The notes: generated by a model not told the origin, from the letters alone. A stretch of 64,000 nucleotides of DNA from Syntrophotalea carbinolica DSM 2380 (GCF_000012885.1 NC_007498.2:2232001-2296000), one strand, 5' to 3'. Shown: positions 48,771 through 58,360, numbered from the stretch's first letter. Numbers and translations are program-made.

Positions 48771-50153
48771 ATGAAAAACATATCACAGATTCTGGTTATC
48801 GAAGACGAAGCGGCCAATCGAGAAGCGATCGCCCTGCTTCTCGGCAATGCCGGATATCAGGTCACCACAGCTGAAACCGGTGAAAAAGCCCTTGAAATCC
48901 TGAGCAAAACGCCCTTCGAGGTCATTCTTACCGACCTCTTCCTGCCAGGAGTCAGCGGCATCGAAATCCTTAAACGCGTCAAAGAGCAATGGCCCTTTAC
49001 CAACGTTATCCTGATCACCGGCAAGGGTTCCGCTGAATCGGCGGTCGAAGCCATGAAAGAAGGTGCCTTCGACTATATTACCAAGCCTTTGCATTTCGAA
49101 AAGCTCCAGGTGATAATCGCCAAGGCGGTGGAAAAAAGCCGACTGGTGGCCGAAAACCTCTATCTGCGACAGCAACTGCGCGGAAAATATCGGTTCGACA
49201 ACATCATTGGCAACAGCCTGCCCATGCAATATGTTTTTTCTCGCATGGAAAAAGTACTCAACACCGATTCCACGATTCTCATTCTCGGCGAATCGGGAAC
49301 CGGCAAGGAACTTGTCGCCAAAGCCATTCATTACAACGGACATCGGAGGGAAAAACCGTTCGTCGCCATAAATTGCGGGGCGATTCCCGCCGAACTGCTG
49401 GAGAGTGAACTCTTCGGTCATGTCCGCGGCGCTTTTACGGGGGCTGTTGCCGACAAAACGGGTAAATTTCAGCAGGCCCACCAGGGCACGATTTTTCTTG
49501 ATGAAATCGGCACGATGCCACTGCATCTGCAGATGAAGCTGCTGCGCGTATTGCAGGAACAGGAAGTCGAGAAAGTCGGTTCTTCCAAAAAAATCAAGCT
49601 TGACGTACGTGTCATCTCGGCCACCAACTGCAATCTGGAGGAAGAAGTTGAACAAGGCCGGTTTCGGGCGGATCTCTACTACCGCCTGAACGTTATCCCC
49701 ATCGCCCTGCCGCCCCTGCGTGAACGACGCGAGGATATCGCCCTGCTGGCCCGCTACTTTCTCCAGAAGACCTGCACCGAAATGAACCAACCGCTTATTT
49801 CCATTACCCCCGGGGCCATGAATTGCCTGGAAAATTATCATTGGCCCGGCAATGTGCGCGAACTGGAAAACGTCATCGAGCGAACCGTTACCCTCACGGA
49901 CAGCATAGCGATCGGCAAAAGCGATCTGCCGGCCAATATCAGCGGCAGTTGCTGCGAAGATGAAGATCCCCAGATTTCCTGTCCGCGCCTGACCGAATCC
50001 GGCATGGATATGCCCGAAGTCATCGCCGGTATCGAACGCTGCCTGATCAAATCCGCCATGGGTCTGAGTGGCGGCGTCAAGGCCCGTGCCGCCAGCCTTT
50101 TAAATATCAAACGCACGACCCTGGTCGAAAAAATCAAACGCCTGGGCATTTAA
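48771..50153 (+). CDS. sigma-54-dependent response regulator (NtrC family)
   Basis: 460-residue transcription activator. Receiver domain with D55 in VILTDLFLPG, central AAA+ domain with LGESGTGKE (Walker A), GAFTGA loop that contacts sigma-54, and GTIFLDEIGTM (Walker B), and a C-terminal Fis-like HTH (GGVKARAASLLNIKRTTLVEKIKRLGI). Start at ATG 48771 gives the standard N-terminus; in-frame starts at 48708 and 48738 are unlikely. No kinase is adjacent. Works with RpoN encoded at 20.5-21.9 kb. Targets unknown; no clear -24/-12 promoter was found in this window. Confidence 0.95.
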   Translation: MKNISQILVIEDEAANREAIALLLGNAGYQVTTAETGEKALEILSKTPFEVILTDLFLPGVSGIEILKRVKEQWPFTNVILITGKGSAESAVEAMKEGAFDYITKPLHFEKLQVIIAKAVEKSRLVAENLYLRQQLRGKYRFDNIIGNSLPMQYVFSRMEKVLNTDSTILILGESGTGKELVAKAIHYNGHRREKPFVAINCGAIPAELLESELFGHVRGAFTGAVADKTGKFQQAHQGTIFLDEIGTMPLHLQMKLLRVLQEQEVEKVGSSKKIKLDVRVISATNCNLEEEVEQGRFRADLYYRLNVIPIALPPLRERREDIALLARYFLQKTCTEMNQPLISITPGAMNCLENYHWPGNVRELENVIERTVTLTDSIAIGKSDLPANISGSCCEDEDPQISCPRLTESGMDMPEVIAGIERCLIKSAMGLSGGVKARAASLLNIKRTTLVEKIKRLGI

Positions 50154-50157
50154 AACC

Positions 50158-50195
50158 AAAGGAGCCGGAGCCCCCCAGGGGACTCCGGCTCCTTT
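50158..50195 (+). terminator. terminator after the sigma-54 regulator gene
   Basis: AAAGGAGCCGGAG (50158-50170) pairs perfectly with CTCCGGCTCCTTT (50183-50195) around a C-rich 12-nt loop, beginning 5 bp after the stop codon. The 3' side ends in TTT, modest for an intrinsic terminator. Confidence 0.75.
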
Positions 50196-50322
50196 GCGAT
50201 ACCCAATAAAGGGGAGAACCTCTCAACTCGGAATCCGGCAGAAATTCCCTTCAGGAAAAACCGGTTACCAGAGACCGGAACAAGACCCGGCATTGATGCG
50301 ACATGACCTCCGATACAGATCG

Positions 50323-51300
50323 CTACGATCGTTTCCAGAGACGCCCGCCCGGCCCCCAGATGGCCAGGTACAGATGTACGAAAAAAAACCCCAACAGCAG
50401 GCACCCCAACAGATAATGCCCTTCCAGAAACAAACTTCGCCACGGACGTAGTGCCGCCATAACGGCACTCCGCATGGACAACAATCCGAGGCCGGTCAGC
50501 AATACCCCCGGCAAAAGAACCCCCATGACAAGCAAATAAACCGCCGCCTGCAACGGATTGAAAACTTCGTTGGCATGAGGTCGAGGCGCACCCCAAAAGA
50601 TTCCCCACCCGTAATATGCCAGCTGTTTTTCGATGCCTTTCACCCACCCCTCGGCCGGTCGTCGATAGCGTTGGGCATGGCCGACGGATGACAATTTAAG
50701 CCCCATCCATCCCCCCCAGACCAATAGGTACAGCCCCCCGACCATGCTGTGCCAACGCACGATACGGGCCGCCGCCGGCATCCCGCTGCCGGCATGCAGC
50801 CAGCGTAAAGCAAACCCGCTGGCGCTAAGAAACATTACGCTTATGGCATTAAGCGCATGCCAGCAGCGCAACAATATGGAGCAAGGGGGAAGCTGGGGGA
50901 CTTCGGGATCGACAACGGAAGGCCTGCGCATGCCAACCGAGAACAGAAACAGCAGGCCGTGTACCACAGGGCCCAACAAACCGGATAGAAACAGGAAAAC
51001 GCCAAGATTTTCGATACGCCGCGGCGTTAGCCATACCGTATGACGGCGGTGTTGGTTGTCTGCCGGGGATGGCGTAACCGCTGCCCCCATGGCATGGCCC
51101 GCATGACATTGCATACAGTCACTGCGGTGGCCTTCGACCGACGGGTGCGCAACCGGCAGGACACGGTGGCAGCCTCGGCAATCCAGGGGGGGACTGCCAT
51201 CGGCTGCGTTAGCCGCCGGAAGAAGAATCGCCAGCGACAAAAGCATTGCCGCCGGGACAACCCCGGCGGCAAAGGAAAGTATCGGTTTTCTGAAAGTCAT
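50323..51300 (-). CDS. fusion of a diheme c-type domain with a b-type cytochrome membrane domain
   Basis: 325-residue electron-transfer protein. Signal peptide (1-33, ending ANA-AD), two CxxCH motifs at 41-45 (CRGCH) and 62-66 (CMQCH), then a four-helix domain of cytochrome b561 / formate dehydrogenase gamma type with candidate heme ligands H114, H148, H184 and H295 or H309. This suggests a quinone-linked membrane cytochrome that passes electrons to periplasmic c hemes; direction and partner are unknown. Flanked by an unrelated regulator and peptidase, with no catalytic subunit nearby. CcdA/TlpA could support its maturation. Confidence 0.85.
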   Translation of the reverse strand: MTFRKPILSFAAGVVPAAMLLSLAILLPAANAADGSPPLDCRGCHRVLPVAHPSVEGHRSDCMQCHAGHAMGAAVTPSPADNQHRRHTVWLTPRRIENLGVFLFLSGLLGPVVHGLLFLFSVGMRRPSVVDPEVPQLPPCSILLRCWHALNAISVMFLSASGFALRWLHAGSGMPAAARIVRWHSMVGGLYLLVWGGWMGLKLSSVGHAQRYRRPAEGWVKGIEKQLAYYGWGIFWGAPRPHANEVFNPLQAAVYLLVMGVLLPGVLLTGLGLLSMRSAVMAALRPWRSLFLEGHYLLGCLLLGFFFVHLYLAIWGPGGRLWKRS

Positions 51301-51351
51301 GGTGAGTCTTCTCTGTCATGGCAAGGTCCGGTCTTGCCAGTTGTGCGAAAA

Positions 51352-52569
51352 TCACAAGATGCACAGGGTCTCGTCGGAAAGGGTCAGGGGTTCCACACCG
51401 GCAGCGGTTACCACGAATGTGTTTTCGATGCCGACCGCACCTTGACCGGGGAAAACCGCTTTGGGCTCAAAGGCAAAGGTCATGTTTTCCCGCAGCACCT
51501 GATCCCGGAACCCCCGAGCTATAAAGGGATATTCGTCAATCTCCAGGCCGATGCCGTGCCCGATAAAAGATACCTGGGAGCCCTCCTGTCCCATGAAATG
51601 CCGGGCATAGCCAAGCTCGGACGCCAATCGGCAACAATCGTCGTACAACTGCCCCCAGGCTACTCCGGGAAGAGCGGATTTCTTCAGCAGATCCTGGATC
51701 TGGCACATGGCCTCGTAAGCCCGGCACAAAGGCTCGTCAAGATACCCCAAAGCCAGGGTACGGGTCTGGTCAGCCAGATACCCGTTATAGAATCCGATCA
51801 GATCCACAGTCACCGGTTGACCGGGGCGCAGGCGTCGCCCGCTGGGGCCGAATCCGACGGAAGGATGCAGGCCTGCGCCGCCCAGGGGCGTATTGCGAAA
51901 ACTTGATGCGGCGCCGTCCGCCCCCGCCAATACCAGGCCCATGGCGACCTCCCCGTTAAAAGCCCGCATGCGGGCATAACCGGGGTGGCCACGCCGTCGC
52001 GCCAAACCTTCCAGGGCAACAGCCAGGTCAAGATCACTAAGCCCCTCGCAAGCCATCTGCGTCGCCAGTCGCCAACTTTCATCGAGCTGACGACCCGCCT
52101 GACGCATGCGCTCCAGTTCCCATGCGGATTTCACCGAACGCAAAGACCTCACCAACGGGGTAAGATCCTCGACATGCGGATCCCCCAGGGCGTGACTCAC
52201 GCGCTGAAACGTTGCCACCGGCAACACGTCGAGTTCCATGCCGACGCGTTCTACACGGGGCAAACCATGATCGGCTACAATGCCCGGCAGTTCCCGGAAA
52301 CTGCGAAAAGGTACAATGCTGGGCACATAGCTCTCACGGCGGGCACGGCACACATCACGGCGTACAGCATACAAGGGATCGCCTTCAACCGGTATATATA
52401 ACACGCCACTTTGCAAGGTACCTGAAAAATAATACAGATCCGCATTTTGCATGACCACGGCAGCTTCAAGACCGACTGCGGCCATAGCCTTTTGCAAATG
52501 CTGCCAGCGCGCTCGAAGTTCCTCCACCGGAACTCTATCGGTCCAGCTGTCGGCGGCATAACCATTCAT
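51352..52569 (-). CDS. M24-family Xaa-Pro peptidase-like protein
   Basis: 405 residues with the pita-bread fold of aminopeptidase P/prolidase. An N-terminal creatinase-like domain ([26 protein letters not shown]) precedes the catalytic domain: metal-ligand Asp pair in [16 protein letters not shown], His in [15 protein letters not shown], Glu in [22 protein letters not shown]. All five ligands appear present, so it should be an active dimetal peptidase. The ATG overlaps the acyl-CoA ligase stop as ATGA. Confidence 0.9.
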   Translation of the reverse strand: MNGYAADSWTDRVPVEELRARWQHLQKAMAAVGLEAAVVMQNADLYYFSGTLQSGVLYIPVEGDPLYAVRRDVCRARRESYVPSIVPFRSFRELPGIVADHGLPRVERVGMELDVLPVATFQRVSHALGDPHVEDLTPLVRSLRSVKSAWELERMRQAGRQLDESWRLATQMACEGLSDLDLAVALEGLARRRGHPGYARMRAFNGEVAMGLVLAGADGAASSFRNTPLGGAGLHPSVGFGPSGRRLRPGQPVTVDLIGFYNGYLADQTRTLALGYLDEPLCRAYEAMCQIQDLLKKSALPGVAWGQLYDDCCRLASELGYARHFMGQEGSQVSFIGHGIGLEIDEYPFIARGFRDQVLRENMTFAFEPKAVFPGQGAVGIENTFVVTAAGVEPLTLSDETLCIL

Positions 52570-54248
52570 GCCGTTTCCACCGAGCCGGCAGCTTCGAGTT
52601 GCAATTCCATGATGGCCATTTCACGCAATTTGAATTTCTGGATTTTCCCGCTGGCGGTCATGGGAAACTCATCGACAAACTTGATGTATCGGGGAACTTT
52701 GTAATTTGCGATACGGCCACGACAAAAATCCTGAATCTCCTCCGAGGTAGCCGAGGTGTTTTCTTTAAGTTTGATCGCTGCCATGACCTGCTCGCCATAT
52801 TTCACATCGGGAACCCCATACACCTGCACGTCGGCTACCTTGGAATGGGTATAGAGGAATTCTTCAATTTCACGGGGATAGATATTTTCCCCTCCCCGAA
52901 TGATCATATTTTTGATGCGACCGGTAATCTTGCAATACCCGTTTTCATCCATCACCGCCAGATCGCCCGTATGCAGCCAGCCGTCCTCATCGATAACCCG
53001 CGCCGTTTCGTCGGGCATTTTGTAGTAACCCTTCATGACCAGATAACCGCGGGTGCAGAGCTCACCCTGGCGCCCTGGGGGCAGGCGTTGACCTGTCTCG
53101 ATATCAGCAATCTTGACCTCTACGTCGGGCAGGGCACGCCCGACGGTGGCAACACGCAATTCCACAGGGTCGTCAGTGCGCGTCTGAGTAATGACCGGCG
53201 ACGATTCGGTCTGCCCATAAGCGATGGTGATTTCCGTCATGTACATTTCGCGAATGACACGTTTCATGACCTCAGTGGGACAAGGCGAACCGGCCATGAT
53301 ACCCGTTCTGAGACTGCTTAAATCGTAGCGGTCAAAAGCGGGATGATCGAGTTCGGCGATAAACATGGTCGGCACACCGTGCAGCGCGGTGCACCTCTCG
53401 GTCTGGACGGTGCGCAAAACAGCTTCGGCACTGAATGTCTCCACCGGCACCATGGTGCTACCGTGGGTCACGCAGGCCATCACCCCGAGGACACAGCCGA
53501 AGCAATGGAAAAAAGGTACCGGTATGCACAATCGGTCTTTTTCCGTAAAACGCATGCATTCACCGATATTGAAACCATTATTGATGACATTGTGGTGCGT
53601 CAGCATCACCCCCTTGGGAAACCCGGTAGTTCCGGAGGTGTACTGCATATTGATAACCTGGTGCTCGTCGAGAAGCTTCTGCACAGCACTGAGTTGATCG
53701 TTTTCGACCCCCTCCCCGAGAACTTCCAGATCATGCCAGCGACGCATACCGGCATAATCCCGCTCACCAAGAAAGACGACATTTTTCAGGAACGGAAGCC
53801 GCTCGGACTGCAGCTGTCCCGGTTCCGCATTCCGCAATTCAGGCACCACACTGTAGAGGGTTTCGACGTAATCGGTATCCTTGAAACCCGACACCAAAAA
53901 AAGAGTCGTGGTATCCGACTGCTTAAGCACATATTCCAGTTCAACGGCTTTATAGTTGGTATTGACGGTAACCAGAATGGCGCCGATTTTTGCCGACGCA
54001 AATTGCAGGATCACCCACTGGGGCACATTCGTTGCCCAGATGGCAATGTGGTCGCCCTTGCCGACCCCCATAGCCAAAAGGCCTTTGGCCACGCCATCGC
54101 AGATGGCATTAAACTCCTTATAGGAGTAACGCAACCCCTGGTCGGGGTATACCAAAGCGTCGTTATCCGGATACTTTATCGCCATGTGTTCCAGCAATTG
54201 TCCCATGGTAAAATGCAGACTTTTGCCCATATCACCCGTTCCTTCCAT
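52566..54248 (-). CDS. long-chain acyl-CoA synthetase (AMP-forming)
   Basis: Activates a fatty acid or other carboxylate with ATP and CoA. The P-loop [20 protein letters not shown], the adenine-site YGQTESSP and the hinge [24 protein letters not shown] are all intact, and the final catalytic Lys lies in [13 protein letters not shown]. 560 residues from ATG 54248; ATG 54230 has a better upstream AAGGA and may be the true start. Overlap with the M24 peptidase gene implies a two-gene operon. The ligase could serve fatty acid uptake or syntrophic beta-oxidation; specificity unknown. Confidence 0.93.
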   Translation of the reverse strand: MEGTGDMGKSLHFTMGQLLEHMAIKYPDNDALVYPDQGLRYSYKEFNAICDGVAKGLLAMGVGKGDHIAIWATNVPQWVILQFASAKIGAILVTVNTNYKAVELEYVLKQSDTTTLFLVSGFKDTDYVETLYSVVPELRNAEPGQLQSERLPFLKNVVFLGERDYAGMRRWHDLEVLGEGVENDQLSAVQKLLDEHQVINMQYTSGTTGFPKGVMLTHHNVINNGFNIGECMRFTEKDRLCIPVPFFHCFGCVLGVMACVTHGSTMVPVETFSAEAVLRTVQTERCTALHGVPTMFIAELDHPAFDRYDLSSLRTGIMAGSPCPTEVMKRVIREMYMTEITIAYGQTESSPVITQTRTDDPVELRVATVGRALPDVEVKIADIETGQRLPPGRQGELCTRGYLVMKGYYKMPDETARVIDEDGWLHTGDLAVMDENGYCKITGRIKNMIIRGGENIYPREIEEFLYTHSKVADVQVYGVPDVKYGEQVMAAIKLKENTSATSEEIQDFCRGRIANYKVPRYIKFVDEFPMTASGKIQKFKLREMAIMELQLEAAGSVETA

Positions 54249-54409
54249 ATGGCTCTAAATCCTTATGTTCCCCACATTCGACATGAATAAAAATAAAACA
54301 CCGTCTTTATTTGGCGTTTTGAATATCACAAAGACACCTCTCGGTCAAACTCTATTCGTTCAAACATTCGTGGGCCCGGTCTCCCACACCCCCGTCGCTC
54401 CAAATAAAA

Positions 54410-54433
54410 AAAACGCTCCTGACGGAGCGTTTT
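54410..54433. terminator. terminator after the REC-like/PilZ gene
   Basis: Perfect 10-bp stem AAAACGCTCC / GGAGCGTTTT with a TGAC tetraloop. A-rich upstream sequence gives a T-run on the minus strand, so it ends the transcript of the PilZ gene (stop 54460). Confidence 0.88.
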
Positions 54434-54459
54434 AAAAACCTTGGGAAAATCAAATAAAG

Positions 54460-55194
54460 TTACCAATCGGGGACAACAAGCGAGCGCATGACAAAAGCCC
54501 TTATGACCGCCATATCCTCAAGAGTCAATCCTATAAACTGCACCCCCATACCTTCCGGCAATCGCTTTGTCCGGGACTCGTCAAGGGCATTGATCCAGGC
54601 CACCCTGCCCTGGCAGCAAATCGGATTCACATGCCCGGGAATGGTAAACTCGAGCCGCAATGGCGTATCGACCGGCAACGGGGCGCGGGTTTCGATAAAA
54701 AATCCGCCGGTGCTGACGTTGACGGAATAATGAGTTAAATCATGTTCGCCCGATGGTTCCCGATATTTGACATGCATATGAACTTGAACGCGCGGCGCCG
54801 CCCGCCTTGGAACCTGCAGGTGCTTCTCTATGGCTTGCAGAAACTGATGCCGCCGGGGCGGTCTCTGCAGGATATCATCACAACCTGCCCGCTGACAGCG
54901 CAACAACTGATCAGGCATGTTGGGCTGAACCAGCAGCACCACTGCCAGACGACAAAGACTGGGGTGCGCTTTCAGCCTCAGACACATCTCGGCCCCGCAC
55001 ATATCGCACAACTCGGCGCCCATAAAGAGAATATCCGGTTGGTGCTTGACAGCAAGATCAAAAACCTCCCGAGCGCCGGTTGCCGTATGAACATTATATT
55101 GCTCCCTGCGAAAAAACGATTTTTCCAGATCAAGAATGGTACGGGTGCCATCGGCAAGCAGAATGGTTGTCTTAACATCCTGAGGCGACATCAT
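54460..55194 (-). CDS. degenerate receiver domain fused to a PilZ domain
   Basis: 244 residues. Residues 8-125 resemble a response-regulator receiver, but the phospho-acceptor Asp is replaced by Gly (DILFMGAEL, G59), one of the acidic pair is missing (ILLADGT) and the KP motif is RP, so phosphorylation is unlikely. Residues 130-240 form a PilZ domain with RxxxR (R131-R135) and NVSTGG (159-164), the cyclic di-GMP binding motifs. Predicted cyclic di-GMP receptor controlling motility, surface or polysaccharide functions; the partner is unknown. Follows mgtC by 56 bp. Confidence 0.88.
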   Translation of the reverse strand: MMSPQDVKTTILLADGTRTILDLEKSFFRREQYNVHTATGAREVFDLAVKHQPDILFMGAELCDMCGAEMCLRLKAHPSLCRLAVVLLVQPNMPDQLLRCQRAGCDDILQRPPRRHQFLQAIEKHLQVPRRAAPRVQVHMHVKYREPSGEHDLTHYSVNVSTGGFFIETRAPLPVDTPLRLEFTIPGHVNPICCQGRVAWINALDESRTKRLPEGMGVQFIGLTLEDMAVIRAFVMRSLVVPDW

Positions 55195-55250
55195 AGCAAC
55201 GGTTCCTCTCTGAAAAAATATGCAGGGTGAGTAACTCCTCTTTCGTAGCG

Positions 55251-55952
55251 TCAGCGATAGCGGACTTTGCGCACTCCCGGAATCGCTGCAAGCTCATCCA
55301 CAAAAGTTCTGAAATCCATACCACCAAACTTTTTAACAACAAAATCGTAGCGCACTTCCTGCGCTACCTTATCTTTTTCCATTGCGGTTTCGACCCGCCT
55401 CAGCCCCCGGTCGTCGAGCAATGCTTCAAGCGAAGAACTGACGGCAGGATCAGGGTCGCAAAAGATCGTCAGATCGGCATAACTGTCTTTCGCCATGGCG
55501 TCCTCCAGTCGCTTGAGGAACATCAGAGCGCCTACCGCCATGCCGGTAACGGCCAACGCCGGCACATACAGCCCGACACCAACGGCCATTCCGATACCTG
55601 CCGCGATCCACAAACAGGCTGCCGTCGTCAACCCTCGAATCGCGGAGCCATCCTTGATAATCGCCCCGGCACCGAGAAAACCGATCCCCGTGACAATCTG
55701 GGCGGCAACCCTGCCGGGATCGATGCGCATGGAACCGCTACTGCTGAGAACATGGTACCTGGTATAAAAATACTCCGAAACCACCATCATCAAACAGGCT
55801 CCCATGGTTACCAGCAGATGGGTACGAAAACCGGCCGGCCGGCCATGGATCTCCCGCTCAAAACCGAGCATCGCACCCAGCAAAGCCGCCAGGAGGAGCC
55901 TTCCCAAAAGGGAAATGTCGTAATGAATTAAACCCGTATCCAAAAGATTCAC
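55251..55952 (-). CDS. MgtC/SapB family membrane protein
   Basis: 233 residues: an N-terminal membrane domain of the MgtC family (LLGAMLGFEREIHGRPAGFRTHLLVTMGACL, then RVAAQIVTGIGFLGAGAI) and a C-terminal ACT-like cytoplasmic domain (about 150-233). The apparent start is GTG at 55952. MgtC proteins in pathogens affect Mg limitation and ATP synthase, but environmental homologues of this class are uncharacterised. It lies 10 bp after mogA in the MOSC-mogA-mgtC run. Confidence 0.9.
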   Translation of the reverse strand: MNLLDTGLIHYDISLLGRLLLAALLGAMLGFEREIHGRPAGFRTHLLVTMGACLMMVVSEYFYTRYHVLSSSGSMRIDPGRVAAQIVTGIGFLGAGAIIKDGSAIRGLTTAACLWIAAGIGMAVGVGLYVPALAVTGMAVGALMFLKRLEDAMAKDSYADLTIFCDPDPAVSSSLEALLDDRGLRRVETAMEKDKVAQEVRYDFVVKKFGGMDFRTFVDELAAIPGVRKVRYR

Positions 55953-55962
55953 GTCTTTGAAC

Positions 55963-56460
55963 CTATTGAGCGCAATCGGACGGGTCGCCCTTAAGCTTGC
56001 TCAGACCGTGCCCCAGCGCAGGCATGACGACTTCAAGGTTTTCGCGCACCCCCTTGGGACTGCCAGGCAAATTAATGACCATGGAACGGCGCCGCACCCC
56101 CACCTTGGCCCGGGACAACATGGCATGAGGAGTTTTTTGCATGCTCGCCACGCGCATCGCCTCGGCCATTCCCGGTATTTCCCAGTCGAGAATACGGGCG
56201 GTCGCTTCGGGGGTAACGTCTCTGGGGCTGAGTCCCGTACCGCCGGTTGTGAGAATCAGATCCACCTCATCCCGATCCACCCATTCCACCAGGGTTTCGA
56301 CGATGGTATCCAGGTCATCGGGAACGACCTTGTAGTGGGTGACCTTGCCAATCGGAGCAATCATCTCGCGAATGACCTGACCACTGAGATCTTCCCGCTC
56401 ACCACGCGCCCCTTTATCGGAAAGGGTCAAAATACCGATGGTGAAGGCAAACTCGCTCAT
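55963..56460 (-). CDS. molybdopterin adenylyltransferase (MogA/MoaB type)
   Basis: Adenylylates molybdopterin before metal insertion. 165 residues with the MoCF-binding fold: ILTLSDKGARGEREDLSG at the start, LILTTGGTGLSPRDVTPEAT with the conserved TGGTG loop, and a C-terminal LPGSPKGV segment. The ATG overlaps the MOSC gene's stop as ATGA. MogA and MoaB cannot be separated with confidence by eye. MOSC/Mog pairs occur near molybdenum enzymes, but none is present here. Confidence 0.92.
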   Translation of the reverse strand: MSEFAFTIGILTLSDKGARGEREDLSGQVIREMIAPIGKVTHYKVVPDDLDTIVETLVEWVDRDEVDLILTTGGTGLSPRDVTPEATARILDWEIPGMAEAMRVASMQKTPHAMLSRAKVGVRRRSMVINLPGSPKGVRENLEVVMPALGHGLSKLKGDPSDCAQ

Positions 56461-56918
56461 GCCGAAGTCTCCTTGGCCAAAGGTGGCAAAACCTCCACCA
56501 CATCGCCGGTTTTTACCGGTCCGCCCTTAAGCACCACGGCAAAGATTCCTTCGCGCGGCATCACGCAATCTCCGGCCTGATGATAGATGGCACAGCGTGT
56601 ATGACAGACTTTTCCGATCTGGGACACCTCCAGCATCACATCCTCACCGATCTGCAGTCGCGTCCCGATGGGCAGGGTAAACAGTTCCAAGCCTTCGGTG
56701 GTAAGATTTTCAGCGAAATCGCCGGGTTTGACATCCAAGCCTTTGGCCTGCATGGACGCGATGCTCTCCATGGCCAGCAGGCTGACCTGACGGTGCCAGT
56801 CGCCCCCATGACCATCGCCTTCGAGGCCAAACCCTTCGACCAGCACACCTTGTCCCACGTTTTTTTTGCGTTCGCCCTTTCCGGGGCTTACACATACTGC
56901 AACGATACTGCCCTTCAT
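56457..56918 (-). CDS. MOSC-domain protein
   Basis: Small MOSC (molybdenum cofactor sulfurase C-terminal) protein of 153 residues; such proteins act as sulfur carriers or in cofactor maturation. AVCVSPGKGERKKNVGQGVLVEGFGLEGDGHGG is the conserved N-terminal region and TRCAIYHQAGDCVM contains the conserved Cys near the C-terminus. Start ATG 56918 is chosen for GGAGG upstream and the standard MKGSIVAV N-terminus. It is the first gene of the MOSC-mogA-mgtC unit. Confidence 0.9.
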   Translation of the reverse strand: MKGSIVAVCVSPGKGERKKNVGQGVLVEGFGLEGDGHGGDWHRQVSLLAMESIASMQAKGLDVKPGDFAENLTTEGLELFTLPIGTRLQIGEDVMLEVSQIGKVCHTRCAIYHQAGDCVMPREGIFAVVLKGGPVKTGDVVEVLPPLAKETSA

Positions 56919-57203
56919 AAATCCTATCTCCTCCACTGCGATTGTTTTTATCGATTAAGTGCGATTTGCCCTCTGGCCCCGCACTATGGTTCGGCCTGTT
57001 CCCGAAAGAAATCCTGTTGCATCCCGGGTCCCCCTCGGGATATTAAGAATATATCATATTTTAGAATAAAAATAGTCCCACGCCACCGGCCGGGCATTTT
57101 TCCCCGACACCATTGCCTCTGCCCTCGACCGGACTTGAGCAACCCCATCCCCAAAAAGGATCCGGAGAAAAATCAAACGCCCCCGCATCTGCCATCAACG
57201 GGT

Positions 57204-58154
57204 TTAGCTGCGTTTTGACTTGGCCATCAGTATCCGTCGGGCGTTATTGACAATCACCGGTGATATTTCGCGGCTTTTCACCATATTCTTGAGGTCTTTT
57301 TCCGTCAGAAACCCCATAAAACGCAAGGCATTCCCGATCGGCGTACGAGGATGCAATACCAGAGCGAGTTTGATACTGTAATTCTTGACCCATTCCCGAT
57401 TGAGCAGAATAATACGAATCAGCTCGTCATTGGTCGACTTGCTGCGGGCAATGGTCTGCACCTCCCCCTCGGTAATGCGCGGATTCTTTAAAACCGCCGA
57501 CGAAACAAGTTTATTCGAATCACTGATGAGCAGACTCCGCCATTCCTTATCCCCGGTCATTGCTGCTTTGATCTTTTCTGCAACCCCCATTTGCATGGCC
57601 ATCTGAAATTTACTGAGTTTTTCAGTACCCTCAGGCTCTTCATCTTCAGGCTGGGTCTCAGCCGGATTTTCGTTCTGATCCGTTGCGTCCGTCATCTGCT
57701 GGCTTGCACCTGCCTCTTCAGCCGCTTCCCCGGCATCTTCGTCCGCAACAGGTTTGCTGGATGCTGCCATCGTTTTGCGCAGATGCGAACGCAACGCGGC
57801 GGGCAACGCGGAATTCGTCAGAAGTGCATCGGCAACGGTAGGGCAGTGCGCATAACGCTTGGCCAAAAAACCGAGTAAAGGCAGCTGCAGCGAGTTGTCG
57901 GCAGCCAGGAGGCGCAAACGATCCTCCGGAAAAGTATCCAATGCCCGACGAACCTCCCGGAGGAGTTCCCGGTCGGCGCGCTGTCCAAAATAAACCAGCA
58001 GCGTCAGCCACTCTACGTCGTTAAGATCCAGATGCCCGCGAAGGGCTTGCACCTGCTCATCGCAGCCAGCATCACCGGACACAAGTCGCGCCACACGTGG
58101 CGAAACCTTCAACCGTACCGATTTTTTGTTTTTTGAATTTTCAGATGCAGTCAT
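57204..58154 (-). CDS. conserved protein of unknown function with repeat-like helical ends
   Basis: 316 residues that I do not recognise as a named family, though the C-terminal part (KIKAAMTGDKEWRSLLISDSNKLVSSAVLKNPRIT) resembles proteins seen in other deltaproteobacteria. Layout: a Lys/Ser-rich start, an N-terminal helical region (about 20-130, HEAT-like pattern), a Glu/Asp/Ala-rich linker (about 135-180), and a C-terminal helical block rich in short helix pairs (about 185-310). No signal peptide or membrane helix, so probably cytoplasmic. It sits alone between the MOSC operon and the EF-G-like gene. Confidence 0.75.
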   Translation of the reverse strand: MTASENSKNKKSVRLKVSPRVARLVSGDAGCDEQVQALRGHLDLNDVEWLTLLVYFGQRADRELLREVRRALDTFPEDRLRLLAADNSLQLPLLGFLAKRYAHCPTVADALLTNSALPAALRSHLRKTMAASSKPVADEDAGEAAEEAGASQQMTDATDQNENPAETQPEDEEPEGTEKLSKFQMAMQMGVAEKIKAAMTGDKEWRSLLISDSNKLVSSAVLKNPRITEGEVQTIARSKSTNDELIRIILLNREWVKNYSIKLALVLHPRTPIGNALRFMGFLTEKDLKNMVKSREISPVIVNNARRILMAKSKRS

Positions 58155-58180
58155 TACCTGTTGTTTTCATCAAAGAAAAA

Positions 58181-58211
58181 GGCCGCCGGCAAATGGCACA
58201 TGTCGGCGGCC
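58181..58211 (-). terminator. terminator after the EF-G-like gene
   Basis: GGCCGCCG (58181-58188) and CGGCGGCC (58204-58211), extended by three more pairs inward including one G-U, followed on the minus strand by a T-rich tract (complement of 58172-58180). About 150 nt after the stop at 58361. Confidence 0.78.
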
Positions 58212-58360
58212 AGGATAGATTTAGTGGCCTGTGCAGGTCAATGCATCGTTTGCTCGGGCCCCTTCAGCCGTCGGTCGCATGACCCGGAACCCGGGCAGAC
58301 TGCATTCTCACACCTTGCCGGATCTTTTCCGCATCGCCCACTAAAGAAGATCGGCATTGC

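Noticed and set aside
50150-50647. Minus-strand 165-codon frame overlapping the cytochrome fusion and the upstream terminator
   Set aside because: Runs through the cytochrome gene in another frame and through the terminator hairpin; no domain.
57021-57041. Short inverted repeat ATCCCG / CGGGAT followed by an AT-rich stretch between the MOSC gene and the unknown gene
   Set aside because: No T-run and no consistent promoter hexamers on either strand.
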